64,000 bases of DNA from Shewanella sp. OMA3-2 (lineage in GTDB: Bacteria > Pseudomonadota > Gammaproteobacteria > Enterobacterales > Shewanellaceae). A program made the position numbers and the translations under genes. A model generated the notes under the pieces. It worked only from the letters and a program-made list of their open reading frames with translations. It made no database searches and was not told the origin of the DNA. Positions within the stretch are counted from its first letter, which is position 1. Each line of letters opens with the position of its first letter. Below are positions 17,113 through 26,662 of the stretch, in pieces. The DNA is taken from positions 3,732,001 to 3,796,000 of the forward strand of contig NZ_CP090974.1 of the NCBI RefSeq assembly GCF_021513195.1. Reading direction: 5' to 3'.

Positions 17113-18427
17113 TTATATCTCTTGCTTGTAAACAACACCTGACTTCATCACGAAGGGAATACTTAACAAGGTTTCAATGTTATCAAGCGGGCTTTGTGAG
17201 GTAGCAATAATATCGGCATACTTACCCGTTTCCAGCGTGCCAAGCTGAGCTGACATATCAATTAACTCTGCCGCATTCACCGTCGCACTTTTTAAAATAT
17301 CCATATTACTCATACCCGCATTGTGCATTAATACTGCTTCTTTAGCGTTATCGCCATGCTGTGATACACCGCTGTCGGTGCCATAAGCAATGTTAACGCC
17401 TGCCTTATAAGATGCCTTAAAGTTGGCCATCATATCGCCACCAACACGAATAGCTTTTTCTTTAATAGCAGGAGAAAACACATCAGTGCTTTTAGCCATT
17501 TGCACTACAGTGTCGCCAGCCAGTAAAGTTGGCACTAAAAACGCGCCGGTTTTTTTAAACAACTTGATACTTTCTTTATCGGTATAGCTGCCATGCTCAA
17601 TACTATCAACACCGGCACGTAACGCCGCGTTAATGCCTGACGCTGAATGGGCATGACTGGCTACTTTACGCCCTAAAGCGTGGGCTGCATCAATCACTTC
17701 TTTTAGCTCATCGTTTTCCATTTGCTGACCTGTACCAGTATTGGTGTCAGACAATACGCCGCCTGTAGAGGTAATTTTAATCACATCAGCACCAAATTTA
17801 ATTGCCCGACGCGTTGCACGGCGACAATCATATGGGCCGTCACAAATGGTTTTTTCTGTGTATAAATCGAGTAAATCTGGGCTCATACCATCTACATCAC
17901 CATGGCCACCCGTCACCGACACGCCGCCTGATGCAATTATTCTTGGGCCATCAACCCAACCTTTATTAATGCCATCTCGCAGGGCATAGATTTGCTCAGC
18001 TTTAGCGCCTAAATCACGTACCGTAGTAAAACCCGCTAGTAAGGTTTTTTTGCAAAATACGCACTGTGCATTGCCACATCAGCATCGGACATACGCAGTT
18101 TCTGACTGTCATTTTTAGGGCCTAATTCCCCCTGTAAATGCACGTGCATGTCCATTAGGCCGGCATAACAAATGCCTGGCTTAAATCTATAATCGCTAAG
18201 GTGTCATCAGCGGTGACAGTAACATCTTTCACAAAGCCGGCTTTTACCTGCTCAATAATGCCATCACGAATAATAATAGATTGCTGCTGTAGCGGCTTTT
18301 CACCAGGTACCGCCAGTAATTGTCCTGCATGAATAATTTGTATATCAGCGGCTTGAGATGCTAGCGTTAATAACGCGCCGCCAATTAAAGTGGTTAATTT
18401 TGATACTGCGAATACTGTTGTTTTCAT
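17113..18427 (-). pseudogene. Exported amidohydrolase (imidazolonepropionase-like), two frameshifts
   Basis: The intact protein would be about 438 residues. A signal peptide ends in ASQA, followed by a beta-sandwich start and the metal-binding barrel. The first frame stops at AFVMPA, where PGLMDMHVH is expected (about 18166); one base is missing. The middle frame carries the HVH zinc ligands and stops after a run of seven A where eight are needed (about 18052). The rest (SHAHSASG, SIEHGS, YGTDSG ligands) is then open to the end. The length is 1 mod 3, which fits two single deletions. The family includes exported Xaa-Pro dipeptidase-like enzymes. It may be a consensus error rather than real decay. 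Confidence 0.85.
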
Positions 18428-18647
18428 TATAAATCGCTCATTTGATAATAGTTGTCACCTAAGCTGACAAAAAAGACCAAAAGTTACAAGTCATTATGTT
18501 TTTTGTTACATTTTAGTCTGATGTTATTGTTATAACATAAAAACAAAACGGCATAATTTAACGCTAACAATTTTGCAAAATCGACAACACGAATGACTTA
18601 TTGCAGATGCACTTTCATTGTAAATGCACTTTATTGGATAAAATTAA

Positions 18648-19700
18648 ATGAGCAAACCAACCAGCACTGCAATGAATATTGCCGTTTATGGCGCAGGCTC
18701 TACCGGCTGTTATTTAGCCGCAGAGCTGTTACTCGCTAAGCAAAATGTGACCTTAATCTGTCGTGAACGCATTAAACAAACGATTGTTGATAATGGCGGT
18801 ATCGCTATCAGTGACTATCACGGTGCCAACCACTGCGTTATGCCAACCAATATCATCACCGACTTAACAAGTTCAGCCCCATCAGCCAGTAAGCCCACCA
18901 GCTTCGATTTAGTGTTTGTCACCTTAAAATGCCATCAAGTTGACAGTAATTACCTTGATTTACTTAACATTACCCATGCCAACAGCAGCATTATTTTTAT
19001 GCAAAATGGTCTTGGCAGCTTTGATGACGCCGCACAGCATTTACCCCATAGAGAATGTTACCAAGGCATTACCCCATTTAACGTGCTGCAATTACCCAAT
19101 GGCCGATTTCATAAGGGCACCGAGGGAAGCTTTATGTGGCCAAATACCCATCAAACAACGCGTATCGCCGCCGCCATGAACAGCTATAACCTGTCCAGCA
19201 CTTTAGTGGATGACATGGCCGCGGTTATCGATGGCAAACTATTACTTAACCTCAATAATGCGCTTAATGTTATTTGTGACCTGCCGATACAAACTCAGTT
19301 GAAACAGCGCCCTTTAAGATTATTGCTAGCTCAAGCCATGCAAGAATGGCTTGATATATGCCATAAAACCCAGCGCCCGTTAAGGCAATTTACTAAAGTT
19401 GCCCCAAAATGGTTGCCATTCATACTGCGTTTGCCCAACGGCTTATTTAATATTGTCGCTAAGTCTATGTTAGCCATAGACCCAGATGCCCGTTCATCCA
19501 TGTGGGAAGACATTCAAGCCAAACGCTTAACCGAAATTGACTATTTAAATGGTGCGGTAGTCAAACTAGGGGCGCAATGTAATATTGCGACACCGGTAAA
19601 TGAACTAATATATCAAACAATAAAACAGCTAGAACAAGGTGAGAAGGTCAACATTAACGATCTCACTACTCGGTTAACTGTGCCTAAAAAGAAAATATAA
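18648..19700 (+). CDS. Ketopantoate reductase-like oxidoreductase
   Basis: 350 residues. A Rossmann motif MNIAVYGAGSTGCYLAAEL (from residue 13) binds NADP, and a C-terminal helical domain includes KLLLNLNNALN and an SSMWEDI segment, as in ApbA/PanE proteins. The family reduces 2-dehydropantoate to pantoate for CoA synthesis. Length is somewhat above E. coli PanE (303), so it may be a paralogue with another keto-acid substrate. It ends 4 nt before the wHTH-STAND gene, so the two are probably co-transcribed. Confidence 0.8.
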   Translation: MSKPTSTAMNIAVYGAGSTGCYLAAELLLAKQNVTLICRERIKQTIVDNGGIAISDYHGANHCVMPTNIITDLTSSAPSASKPTSFDLVFVTLKCHQVDSNYLDLLNITHANSSIIFMQNGLGSFDDAAQHLPHRECYQGITPFNVLQLPNGRFHKGTEGSFMWPNTHQTTRIAAAMNSYNLSSTLVDDMAAVIDGKLLLNLNNALNVICDLPIQTQLKQRPLRLLLAQAMQEWLDICHKTQRPLRQFTKVAPKWLPFILRLPNGLFNIVAKSMLAIDPDARSSMWEDIQAKRLTEIDYLNGAVVKLGAQCNIATPVNELIYQTIKQLEQGEKVNINDLTTRLTVPKKKI

Positions 19701-19704
19701 TAAT

Positions 19705-22700
19705 ATGAATAAACAACATTTCTTCTTCGGGGCCTGGCAGGTCAATCCAGAAAGTAATAGCTTGCAGCAGGGCACAGACATCAAGCAAATTGAGCCCAAA
19801 GCGATGGATGTGCTGGTGTTACTCTGCCAACATTCAGGCGAAGTACTCAGCCCAGATAACATAGTCGAACAATGTTGGGGCCATACCGTAGTGGGTGATA
19901 ATCCGCTACACAAAATCATTACCCAGCTGCGTAAAGCTTTAGGCGACAGCGCATCAAAACCACTTTTTATTGAAACCATTCGCAAACGCGGTTACCGCAC
20001 CTTAGCCGAAGTTCACTACCCATTAGTGGAACAAGTCGAACATATTCAACCAAACACCTGGCATGGCGGCTCCCCTTTTCCCGGTTTACGGGCCTTTGAC
20101 GCCAAAGATGCCGATGTATTTTATGGCCGCACCGAACAGGTCAGCACTTTATTAAAACGCATGAGTAAGCAAGTGCAATTTGGCCGAGCATTTTGTTTAT
20201 TACTCGGCCCAAGTGGCAGCGGTAAGTCATCATTATTAAATGCCGGTGTGGTGCCACAATTTATGCACCCACAAGGGTTTGATGGTATTCGTATTGTGTC
20301 CCACACCAGCTTAGATTTAGCCGATATCAGCCAAGATAGGTTGTTCACCGACATCGCGCTGGCCATGCTCGATTTAGACATAAATGATGTTCCGGTATTT
20401 GAGGGCATGACCGCACAAGGCCTTGCCGACTTATTACAACAAGATATGCCAGAGGTTATCAAACAAGCGCAGCAGGCGTTAACCAGCATAGCGCCAACTG
20501 ATACAGCTTATACGCCCAAACTATCGCTATTTATTGACCGCCTAGAAGTCTTATTATCATCACCGTTATTCACCGAGCCAGAAATTCAAACGGCGTTAGA
20601 TATCATCGAGTCACTCGCCACCAGCGGCTGCTTTATGCTGTTCAGTGCCTGTCGAAACGATTTTTACCCGCAGGTGGTCAGCCGCCCAAGTTTAATGGCC
20701 GGAAAAGCCAGCGGCTCGCACTTTGATTTAGCGCCACCCAGCCGCACCGAATTACTGCAAATGATCCGCCTGCCAGCCAAAGCTGCAGGCCTTAAATGGG
20801 ATACAGACCCACAAACCAGCAGCCCGTTAGATGAACTACTGTGCAGCGAAGCGGCCAACAACCCCGACGCCCTGCCGATGCTGCAATACACCTTGCAAGA
20901 GCTCTATTTACAACGCGATGACAACGACACCTTACTTGTGTCTGTGTACCAAAAGCTTGGCGGCATTGAAGGCGCCATCGGCCAAAAAGCCGAAGGCATA
21001 TTTGCCGCATTAGCCGCAAAACATCAGCACTGCCTAAGTAAAGTATTATCATTGCTGGTGACACTATCAGCGGACGAAACCAATATCACCAGCCGTGCAG
21101 CCCGTTGGAGTCAACTCAGTGACGACAATGAAATCGCCCTAGTGCAAACCCTCATCGACAACCGCTTATTTGTGTCACATTTACAGCACAATCAAGGCTG
21201 TTTTAGTGTTGCCCACGAAGCCCTGCTAAGGCGCTGGCCTAGGGTATTACACTGGATTGAAGCTCACCGCGACAGCCTGCGGGTTAACTCTCGCCTAGTG
21301 ATCCTTAGTCAGCGTTGGCATGATGAACAGCAGCAAAGCGCCTATTTACTGACCGAAGGCAAGCCGCTGCAAGAGGCGCTAGCACTAGTGCATAACCCCT
21401 TATTTAACCTCGACACCGAGCAACATGCTTTTATTCAAGCCTCAAAGAAAAGTGCCGGGCTAAAACGTCTAGCCAAAATGTCCACCCTAGCCATACTGTG
21501 CCTGTTAACTGTGCTGTCGATATTTATGACAGTTAGAAGCACAGAAGCGGAGCACCGCGCCCAAGAAAAACGTTTAGCGGCTGAGAACTTACTCGGTTTT
21601 ATGGTAGGTGAATTCGCCGACAAAATGCGCAGCATTGGCCGCATGGACTTGCTTGATGGTATAAGCAATAAAGCCTTAGAATATTTCAGTAACTTCAGCA
21701 ATGCAGACGACGCGCGTCATCTTAGCTTTGAGGCACGCTTTCAGCATGGGCAAACCTTAGAAGCCATGGGCGAAGTCGCCTACTCGCGCGGCAATACCGA
21801 AGAAGCCAAAAGCGCCTTACTTGCCGCAAGAGAAAAAATGCTGCCATTAGTCGATTTACAAGCCAACAACTTATCTTTACTTAAAACCTTAGGCGCCAAT
21901 GCCTTTTGGTTAGGCCAACTGGAATATGATCAAAGCGACTGGCAAGCCACATTGCCCTGGTTTGAGTTATATCTGCAATACAGCCAAACCATGTACCACT
22001 ATGCCCCAACGAACTTTGATGCAGTGATGGAGTTATCCTACGCGCATAATTCCATCGGCTCAGTGTATATGGAGCAACAAAACTTTAATGCTGCAAGGCA
22101 GGCATTTGAGCATTCGCTTGAGTTAAAACTCTCATTATTAAAGCAGGATAAATCAAATAGTCAGCTCATTGCTGATGTTGCCAATACACATTCATGGCTT
22201 GCCAGTGCTGCGACTTCACAAGGTGATGTGCCAACGGCAATTAATATTCATACAGAAATACAAATGCTGCTTACCCGTCTTGCTGGTGAAAAACAGCCTT
22301 ATATACTTGATAGGTTATCCAGCAGTTATTTGCTATTAGCTAGATTATTAATATTCCAAGATGATGTAGGTAGGGCTAATGAAAAAATGCACCAAGCAAT
22401 AAAAACTATCAACAAAGCGATAAAACAAGACCCTGATAATGATATGTGGATTACCCAGCAGTCAATGATTTACATTGATATGCTAAAAAATACTCATACT
22501 ATCATCGACAAGAGCACACCTCATAGCATCAATGCTTTAGCTAAAATGTTAACTGACGACCAAGTACTCAGTAGCTCAACTAAAAAACAAGAGTTATGGG
22601 CATTATACGAATTAGCCGCGGCGCAATATTTAATGCACACAGGCGCTGTCGAAAAAAGCCTGACCTATGCAGAAACGGCCACCCACTCATTCAACGAGCT

Positions 22701-22983
22701 AGTTATTCAATTTGATCAGAAATCATCCTACAAATCCAAGTTAGCTGAAAGCCAGGTGTCCCAAGCCGCCATTTTAAGTCAGCTAAATCAGCCAGAACAA
22801 GCTAAATTATTATGCCGTAAAACAATCGATTTACTAAGTAAGCTAGTAGCAACCACTAATGACCCAGAATATTTAGTACCCTATGCTAGGGCATTAGATT
22901 GTATTGATGAGCTAACTCTGTACCCTCAAATTTTGCAACAATTACAAAATTCAGCAATAACTAACTATCAATTTACTCACTAA
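19705..22983 (+). CDS. wHTH - nSTAND1 NTPase - TM - TPR signalling protein
   Basis: 1092 residues. Residues 1-105 are an OmpR/CadC-type winged helix (EPKAMDVLVLLCQHSGEVLS, ETIRKRGYR). A PFPGLRAF...FYGR motif begins the nSTAND1 NTPase, with Walker A GPSGSGKSS near 167-175, a Walker B-like LFIDRLEVL near 273-281 and an ACRNDFY sensor motif. The usual DQFEE is changed to DRLEV. A single membrane helix lies at about 592-612, and TPR-like helices fill about 640-1050. The layout suggests a membrane-bound regulator that binds DNA in the cytoplasm and senses a signal on the other side through TPRs. It is co-transcribed with the genes on both sides (gaps of 4 and 16 nt). Confidence 0.85.
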   Translation: MNKQHFFFGAWQVNPESNSLQQGTDIKQIEPKAMDVLVLLCQHSGEVLSPDNIVEQCWGHTVVGDNPLHKIITQLRKALGDSASKPLFIETIRKRGYRTLAEVHYPLVEQVEHIQPNTWHGGSPFPGLRAFDAKDADVFYGRTEQVSTLLKRMSKQVQFGRAFCLLLGPSGSGKSSLLNAGVVPQFMHPQGFDGIRIVSHTSLDLADISQDRLFTDIALAMLDLDINDVPVFEGMTAQGLADLLQQDMPEVIKQAQQALTSIAPTDTAYTPKLSLFIDRLEVLLSSPLFTEPEIQTALDIIESLATSGCFMLFSACRNDFYPQVVSRPSLMAGKASGSHFDLAPPSRTELLQMIRLPAKAAGLKWDTDPQTSSPLDELLCSEAANNPDALPMLQYTLQELYLQRDDNDTLLVSVYQKLGGIEGAIGQKAEGIFAALAAKHQHCLSKVLSLLVTLSADETNITSRAARWSQLSDDNEIALVQTLIDNRLFVSHLQHNQGCFSVAHEALLRRWPRVLHWIEAHRDSLRVNSRLVILSQRWHDEQQQSAYLLTEGKPLQEALALVHNPLFNLDTEQHAFIQASKKSAGLKRLAKMSTLAILCLLTVLSIFMTVRSTEAEHRAQEKRLAAENLLGFMVGEFADKMRSIGRMDLLDGISNKALEYFSNFSNADDARHLSFEARFQHGQTLEAMGEVAYSRGNTEEAKSALLAAREKMLPLVDLQANNLSLLKTLGANAFWLGQLEYDQSDWQATLPWFELYLQYSQTMYHYAPTNFDAVMELSYAHNSIGSVYMEQQNFNAARQAFEHSLELKLSLLKQDKSNSQLIADVANTHSWLASAATSQGDVPTAINIHTEIQMLLTRLAGEKQPYILDRLSSSYLLLARLLIFQDDVGRANEKMHQAIKTINKAIKQDPDNDMWITQQSMIYIDMLKNTHTIIDKSTPHSINALAKMLTDDQVLSSSTKKQELWALYELAAAQYLMHTGAVEKSLTYAETATHSFNELVIQFDQKSSYKSKLAESQVSQAAILSQLNQPEQAKLLCRKTIDLLSKLVATTNDPEYLVPYARALDCIDELTLYPQILQQLQNSAITNYQFTH

Positions 22984-22999
22984 CAATAAGGTAGCTTCA

Positions 23000-23383
23000 A
23001 TGTCAGCACTAAATAACCAAGAAACAATTATTAATGTGATTGTGACTTTAGAAAACAATCAGCCTATTTTCAGCTATACCGATGAAAACAATAACCCAAG
23101 AAGTGGCGATGTTGTCATGACCGAAAATGGCTTAATATCGTACAACTTAATCGATAAAACAGCGCGCGGATTAGCCTTTGTTGGCGCTGCATTTTCAACC
23201 CCATTTGATAGCGTGATTGATCAAGTACAGGTAGTAAATAATGGCAGCACATTGCAGTTAAGCGACAGCGACCAAGTGATTGGCAATACCGAGTTTAGAC
23301 TTATACTGTCAAATTCGACTCCAGGATTTAGCTCTCATCTGCTATTAAGTCCAGATCCTGAAGTAATCAACCGCCCAAGCTAA
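23000..23383 (+). CDS. DP-EP-like small conserved protein
   Basis: 127 residues, no signal peptide, with a beta-rich pattern (INVIVTLENNQPIFSYT, ENGLISYNLIDKT) and a C-terminal LLLSPDPEVINRP. This resembles the DP-EP family (PF08985) described in Shewanella and relatives, as I remember it; the DPEV ending is a variant of the family name motif. No catalytic residue is evident. It is 16 nt after the wHTH-STAND gene, so it is probably its partner or output. Confidence 0.55.
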   Translation: MSALNNQETIINVIVTLENNQPIFSYTDENNNPRSGDVVMTENGLISYNLIDKTARGLAFVGAAFSTPFDSVIDQVQVVNNGSTLQLSDSDQVIGNTEFRLILSNSTPGFSSHLLLSPDPEVINRPS

Positions 23384-23457
23384 TATATTAAATCAAAATA
23401 AAAACAACACCTTAAAACCAGAAGGTTAACGGAAGGCTACTTTTTACTTTTTTGAAT

Positions 23458-23499
23458 AAAGTGTGTGTCATCAAAATACTTTTGTTTGATACACACTTT
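23458..23499. repeat. Long imperfect hairpin upstream of the PAS-GGDEF gene
   Basis: AAAGTGTGT-GTC-ATCAAA pairs with TTTGATACACACTTT, leaving a 3-nt bulge. It ends 20 nt before the PAS-GGDEF start, just before the AAAGGA ribosome site, and has no T tract, so it may be a leader structure. Confidence 0.4.
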
Positions 23500-23518
23500 A
23501 TAATAGAAAGGACTGAGC

Positions 23519-24613
23519 ATGATAACCTCTGACAATTACCAAGAAATCCATGACACATTGACCCGTGCCACCGAACTTGCCAAAGCGTTATCGGGTAAAA
23601 ATTTCCCTACACCGGACAAACCAACCGCCTCAGTTCCGGTTGAACCCAGCGCATTAAAAAGTACCGTCATTGCACCGAAAACACCTCAGGTTATTGAGCA
23701 CACTTTAGACCAAGCTAATCAGCTTTCTAGCTTAAACTTTTTAATGAATGCCATTTCAGAAGCCATTTTTGTGGTCAACGATGAGGGCGTCATTGAGATG
23801 ATTAATCAACATGCGGCTAAGCTATTTGGCGCGCCAAAAGAATTATTGATTGGCCAAAAATGGACTAACTTTGTTAACTCCGCCTACCAGGAAGAATACC
23901 AAGATTTGTTTGTCCACTGGCGCGAAACTTTCACCCCGTTTAATCATGGCCCGAAAGAAATTGTGCTGCAACGTGTCGATTCAAGTTTGGTAGATGCTGA
24001 TTTATCATTATCGTGTTTACCGGTTGGCGAGCATGCTAAACCGCTTATCATTGGCGTAATGCATAATCTGACCAGTCATAAAGAAAAATTTGCTGAGTTA
24101 ACCCGTCTAGCTAATACCGACAAATTAACCAATTTAGCCAATCGTCATGCCTTTGATGAAGCCCTAGAAAATGCCTGGGACGACAGCAGACAACACCAAC
24201 ATCCTTTAAGCTTAATTCTTATCGACATCGACTTTTTTAAGATTTTTAACGACAACTATGGTCATATCAATGGCGATAAGTGCTTACAAAAAGTGGCTCA
24301 GGCAATTGCCGCCGCCATGCCTAACCGCGACTGTTTAGCCGCCCGTTTTGGCGGCGAAGAGTTTACCGTAATACTGCCTAACTTCAGCCAGGCTCAAGCG
24401 CAACGAGTGGCAGAGAAAATTCAACGTCAAATTAGTCAAATTAAATTCACCGACATGGGCTTAACTAACGAAGTAAAAGTGAGTGTTAGCCAGGGTATTG
24501 CCTGTGAACAAAAAGGCCAGTTCCGCACCGCCACTGCGCTAATTTGCGCAGCAGATACCGCACTTTACCGCGCAAAATCAGAAGGTCGTAACCGTGTTAG
24601 CCTTAGTTTGTAA
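23519..24613 (+). CDS. PAS-GGDEF diguanylate cyclase
   Basis: 364 residues, soluble. A PAS domain lies at about 75-190 (LNFLMNAISEAIFVVNDEGVIEMIN). A GGDEF domain follows from about 198 (DKLTNLANRHAFDEAL) with the active-site GGEEF at about 278-282. It should make c-di-GMP from two GTP under control of the PAS sensor. The inhibitory I-site RxxD expected at positions -9 to -6 before GGEEF reads NRDC, so product inhibition is probably lost. AAAGGA precedes the ATG by about 7 nt. Confidence 0.9.
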   Translation: MITSDNYQEIHDTLTRATELAKALSGKNFPTPDKPTASVPVEPSALKSTVIAPKTPQVIEHTLDQANQLSSLNFLMNAISEAIFVVNDEGVIEMINQHAAKLFGAPKELLIGQKWTNFVNSAYQEEYQDLFVHWRETFTPFNHGPKEIVLQRVDSSLVDADLSLSCLPVGEHAKPLIIGVMHNLTSHKEKFAELTRLANTDKLTNLANRHAFDEALENAWDDSRQHQHPLSLILIDIDFFKIFNDNYGHINGDKCLQKVAQAIAAAMPNRDCLAARFGGEEFTVILPNFSQAQAQRVAEKIQRQISQIKFTDMGLTNEVKVSVSQGIACEQKGQFRTATALICAADTALYRAKSEGRNRVSLSL

Positions 24614-24635
24614 TATTGATAATGTTTAGTGCTAG

Positions 24636-24660
24636 ATATGCCATTAAACTAATGGCATAT
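24636..24660. repeat. Perfect hairpin after the PAS-GGDEF gene
   Basis: An 11-bp stem ATATGCCATTA / TAATGGCATAT has a 3-nt loop. It lies 23 nt after the stop codon but no T run follows, so it is at best a weak terminator. Confidence 0.4.
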
Positions 24661-24823
24661 TATGTAATCGTTAATCGCTAGCTAAAACTAAAGCCTCAAA
24701 AAAATATATAAATTAACCCTTTTTGATTCTAGTTGCGTTTATATCTACAAATCATCTATTGATACTTGATATTGACCAGCCTCAATGTAACGTCAATAAA
24801 TTCTATTATTTGTGGAGCACATT

Positions 24824-25531
24824 ATGAGATTAGTGACTAAAACCTTTACGCTTGCATCGTTAACATCAGCCTTAGTCTTTACAGCTTTACCTGTTATGGC
24901 AGCAGACTTGCCTTTTCCCCATTTAGAAACCATCGGCACTAGCGAAATTAGCATCGAAGCGGATATGGCCACGGTTGATATTGAAGTGGTAGTTGATGCG
25001 CTAACGGCAAAAGAAGCCAAGGCAGAATCAGATAAGGCGATTAGTCAGTTTTTAAGTCGATTAGACAAAGCCGGTATTGCCAAAAATGATATCGACAGCG
25101 CCAATTTAAATATTCGCCCACAATACCATTATCAAAACAATGAACCCGCTAAGTTAGTGGCTTATCAAGCCAGCAGAAGCATGACCATTACCGTACGAGA
25201 TTTAAGCCAGTTAAATGACTTACTCGATACTGCTTTAGATCAAGGTATTAATCGGGTTAATAACATTAAACTGAGCTCAAGTAAGCAGGCAGAATATGTT
25301 GAGCAAGCACGCCAAAGCGCCATTGCCGATGCTAAACAAAAAGCGGCATCGTTAGCCAAAGGGTTCGATAAAAAGGTCGATGGCGTGTGGCAAATTCGCT
25401 ACTTTGACCAACAACCCGTGCAACCGGTAATGTACCGCATGGCGGCCGAATCAAGTGACGCGAGCCAAGGTTATCAGCAAGGGCAAGTGAGCATTAGTGA
25501 TCGTGTCGAAGTAATATTCAAATTGAAGTGA
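24824..25531 (+). CDS. SIMPL-domain (DUF541) periplasmic protein
   Basis: About 235 residues from ATG 24824, with GGAG 6 nt upstream; a GTG 12 nt earlier is too close to it. A signal peptide ends near VMAA. The SIMPL domain is recognised by ETIGTSEISIEADMATVDIEV, by the DIDSANLNIRPQYHY motif and by the final VSISDRVEVIFKL strand. E. coli YggE of this family lowers oxidative stress by an unknown mechanism. It is monocistronic and ends in a strong terminator shared with lgt. Confidence 0.85.
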   Translation: MRLVTKTFTLASLTSALVFTALPVMAADLPFPHLETIGTSEISIEADMATVDIEVVVDALTAKEAKAESDKAISQFLSRLDKAGIAKNDIDSANLNIRPQYHYQNNEPAKLVAYQASRSMTITVRDLSQLNDLLDTALDQGINRVNNIKLSSSKQAEYVEQARQSAIADAKQKAASLAKGFDKKVDGVWQIRYFDQQPVQPVMYRMAAESSDASQGYQQGQVSISDRVEVIFKLK

Positions 25532-25601
25532 TTTTAAAATAGTCATAGCGGCCTACAGGCACGCGAGACTAGAGGGTTATCGACATAATTGTTATTAACA
25601 T

Positions 25602-25642
25602 AAAAAAGTGGTCAGGCGCATATCGCCTTGACCACTTTTTTT
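25602..25642. terminator. Bidirectional terminator between SIMPL gene and lgt
   Basis: The stem GTGGTCAGGCG / CGCC-T-TGACCAC is flanked by A6 and T7, so it serves the convergent genes on both strands. Confidence 0.85.
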
Positions 25643-25687
25643 ATTCGCTTGTTAAATCGCGTTAGAAATATTGATAGCGTTAGCTAA

Positions 25688-26482
25688 TCACGTCTTTGTC
25701 ACAGGCTCACTTTTTGCCATTATAGCGCGACCAAGTAATACAACACCGACAATTAAAAACGGCACACTTAACCACTGCCCAGCTGTCATAAAGGCTTCGC
25801 TGTAAGCGGTTTGGCTTACTTTAACGGATTCAATAGCAAAACGAGCGCTAAATACGAGCACTAAAAACACCCCGAATAAGCCACCATGTTGCAGCTTTAA
25901 CTTTGTTTTACGATATAAACCCACCAGCAAAATAAAGATCAATAAGTAAGCGAACGCTTCATACAATTGCGCTGGATGACGCGGTAGCATATCGATACGT
26001 TCAAAAATAATACCCCAAGGTTTTGTGGTTGGCTCACCTAGAATTTCTGAATTGGCAAAATTTGCCATACGCACAAAAAAGCCGAAAATAGCCGTAGCGA
26101 TCGCTAGTCTATCTAACAAGTACAAAAATGGCAGACCTATTTTTCGTTTGTAATAATACAGGGCTAAAATAGCCCCTAACCCGCCACCATGACTGGCTAA
26201 ACCGCCTTCCCATATCGCGAGAATTTTTAGCGGATGAGCAAAATAATAACTCGGGTCATAAAACACACAATGGGCTAGTCGTGCACCAACAATAATACCG
26301 ATAACGCAGTAAACCAAAAAGTTGTCTAATGACTCAAGGTCTAAGCCTTCTGCCTGATAGATTTTTTTCATTACCTGAAAACCCGCCGCTATCGCGGTAG
26401 CAAATAATGCGCCGTACCAATGTACAGTCAACCCCATAAACGACACCAAAACGGGGTCTGCATTCCAAACAAAATGGTCCAA
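25688..26482 (-). CDS. lgt: Prolipoprotein diacylglyceryl transferase
   Basis: About 264 residues with seven hydrophobic segments. Lgt signatures are present: VHWYGALFATAI, GARLAHCVFY, the EGGLASHGGGLG loop with the essential His, and FVRMANFANSEILGEPT. It moves the diacylglyceryl group from phosphatidylglycerol to the lipobox cysteine of prolipoproteins. No ATG fits; a TTG at 26482 has GGAG 6 nt upstream and is preferred over the TTG at 26494. The WEGGLASHGGG and HPLKIL wording recalls Bacteroidetes Lgt more than E. coli Lgt, so it may be a second or transferred copy. Confidence 0.85.
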   Translation of the reverse strand: MDHFVWNADPVLVSFMGLTVHWYGALFATAIAAGFQVMKKIYQAEGLDLESLDNFLVYCVIGIIVGARLAHCVFYDPSYYFAHPLKILAIWEGGLASHGGGLGAILALYYYKRKIGLPFLYLLDRLAIATAIFGFFVRMANFANSEILGEPTTKPWGIIFERIDMLPRHPAQLYEAFAYLLIFILLVGLYRKTKLKLQHGGLFGVFLVLVFSARFAIESVKVSQTAYSEAFMTAGQWLSVPFLIVGVVLLGRAIMAKSEPVTKT

Positions 26483-26662
26483 TTGTTGCTCCAAAAAAGG
26501 CTTACTTATGGTGCTAATGCTACGCTGTTTTACCTTACCAATAAAGAAACTTACCGCTAAAATGATCTGAAAGATTATTCATCTATCAGCAAATTGATCA
26601 CCTCTTCCTCGATAAAATCGCGTAAAATAGTCTTTACCAAACCGTTAAAGTCGATATAAACC

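Noticed and set aside
17113..17922. Separate complete amidohydrolase starting at the GTG near 17922
   Set aside because: The frame continues upstream and the HVH metal site lies in another frame; it is the C-terminal part of one broken gene.
18648..24613. Classical antiphage Avs/defence island
   Set aside because: The STAND protein has a CadC-type DNA-binding domain and a membrane helix, and no nuclease or other effector is adjacent, so a regulator is the better reading.
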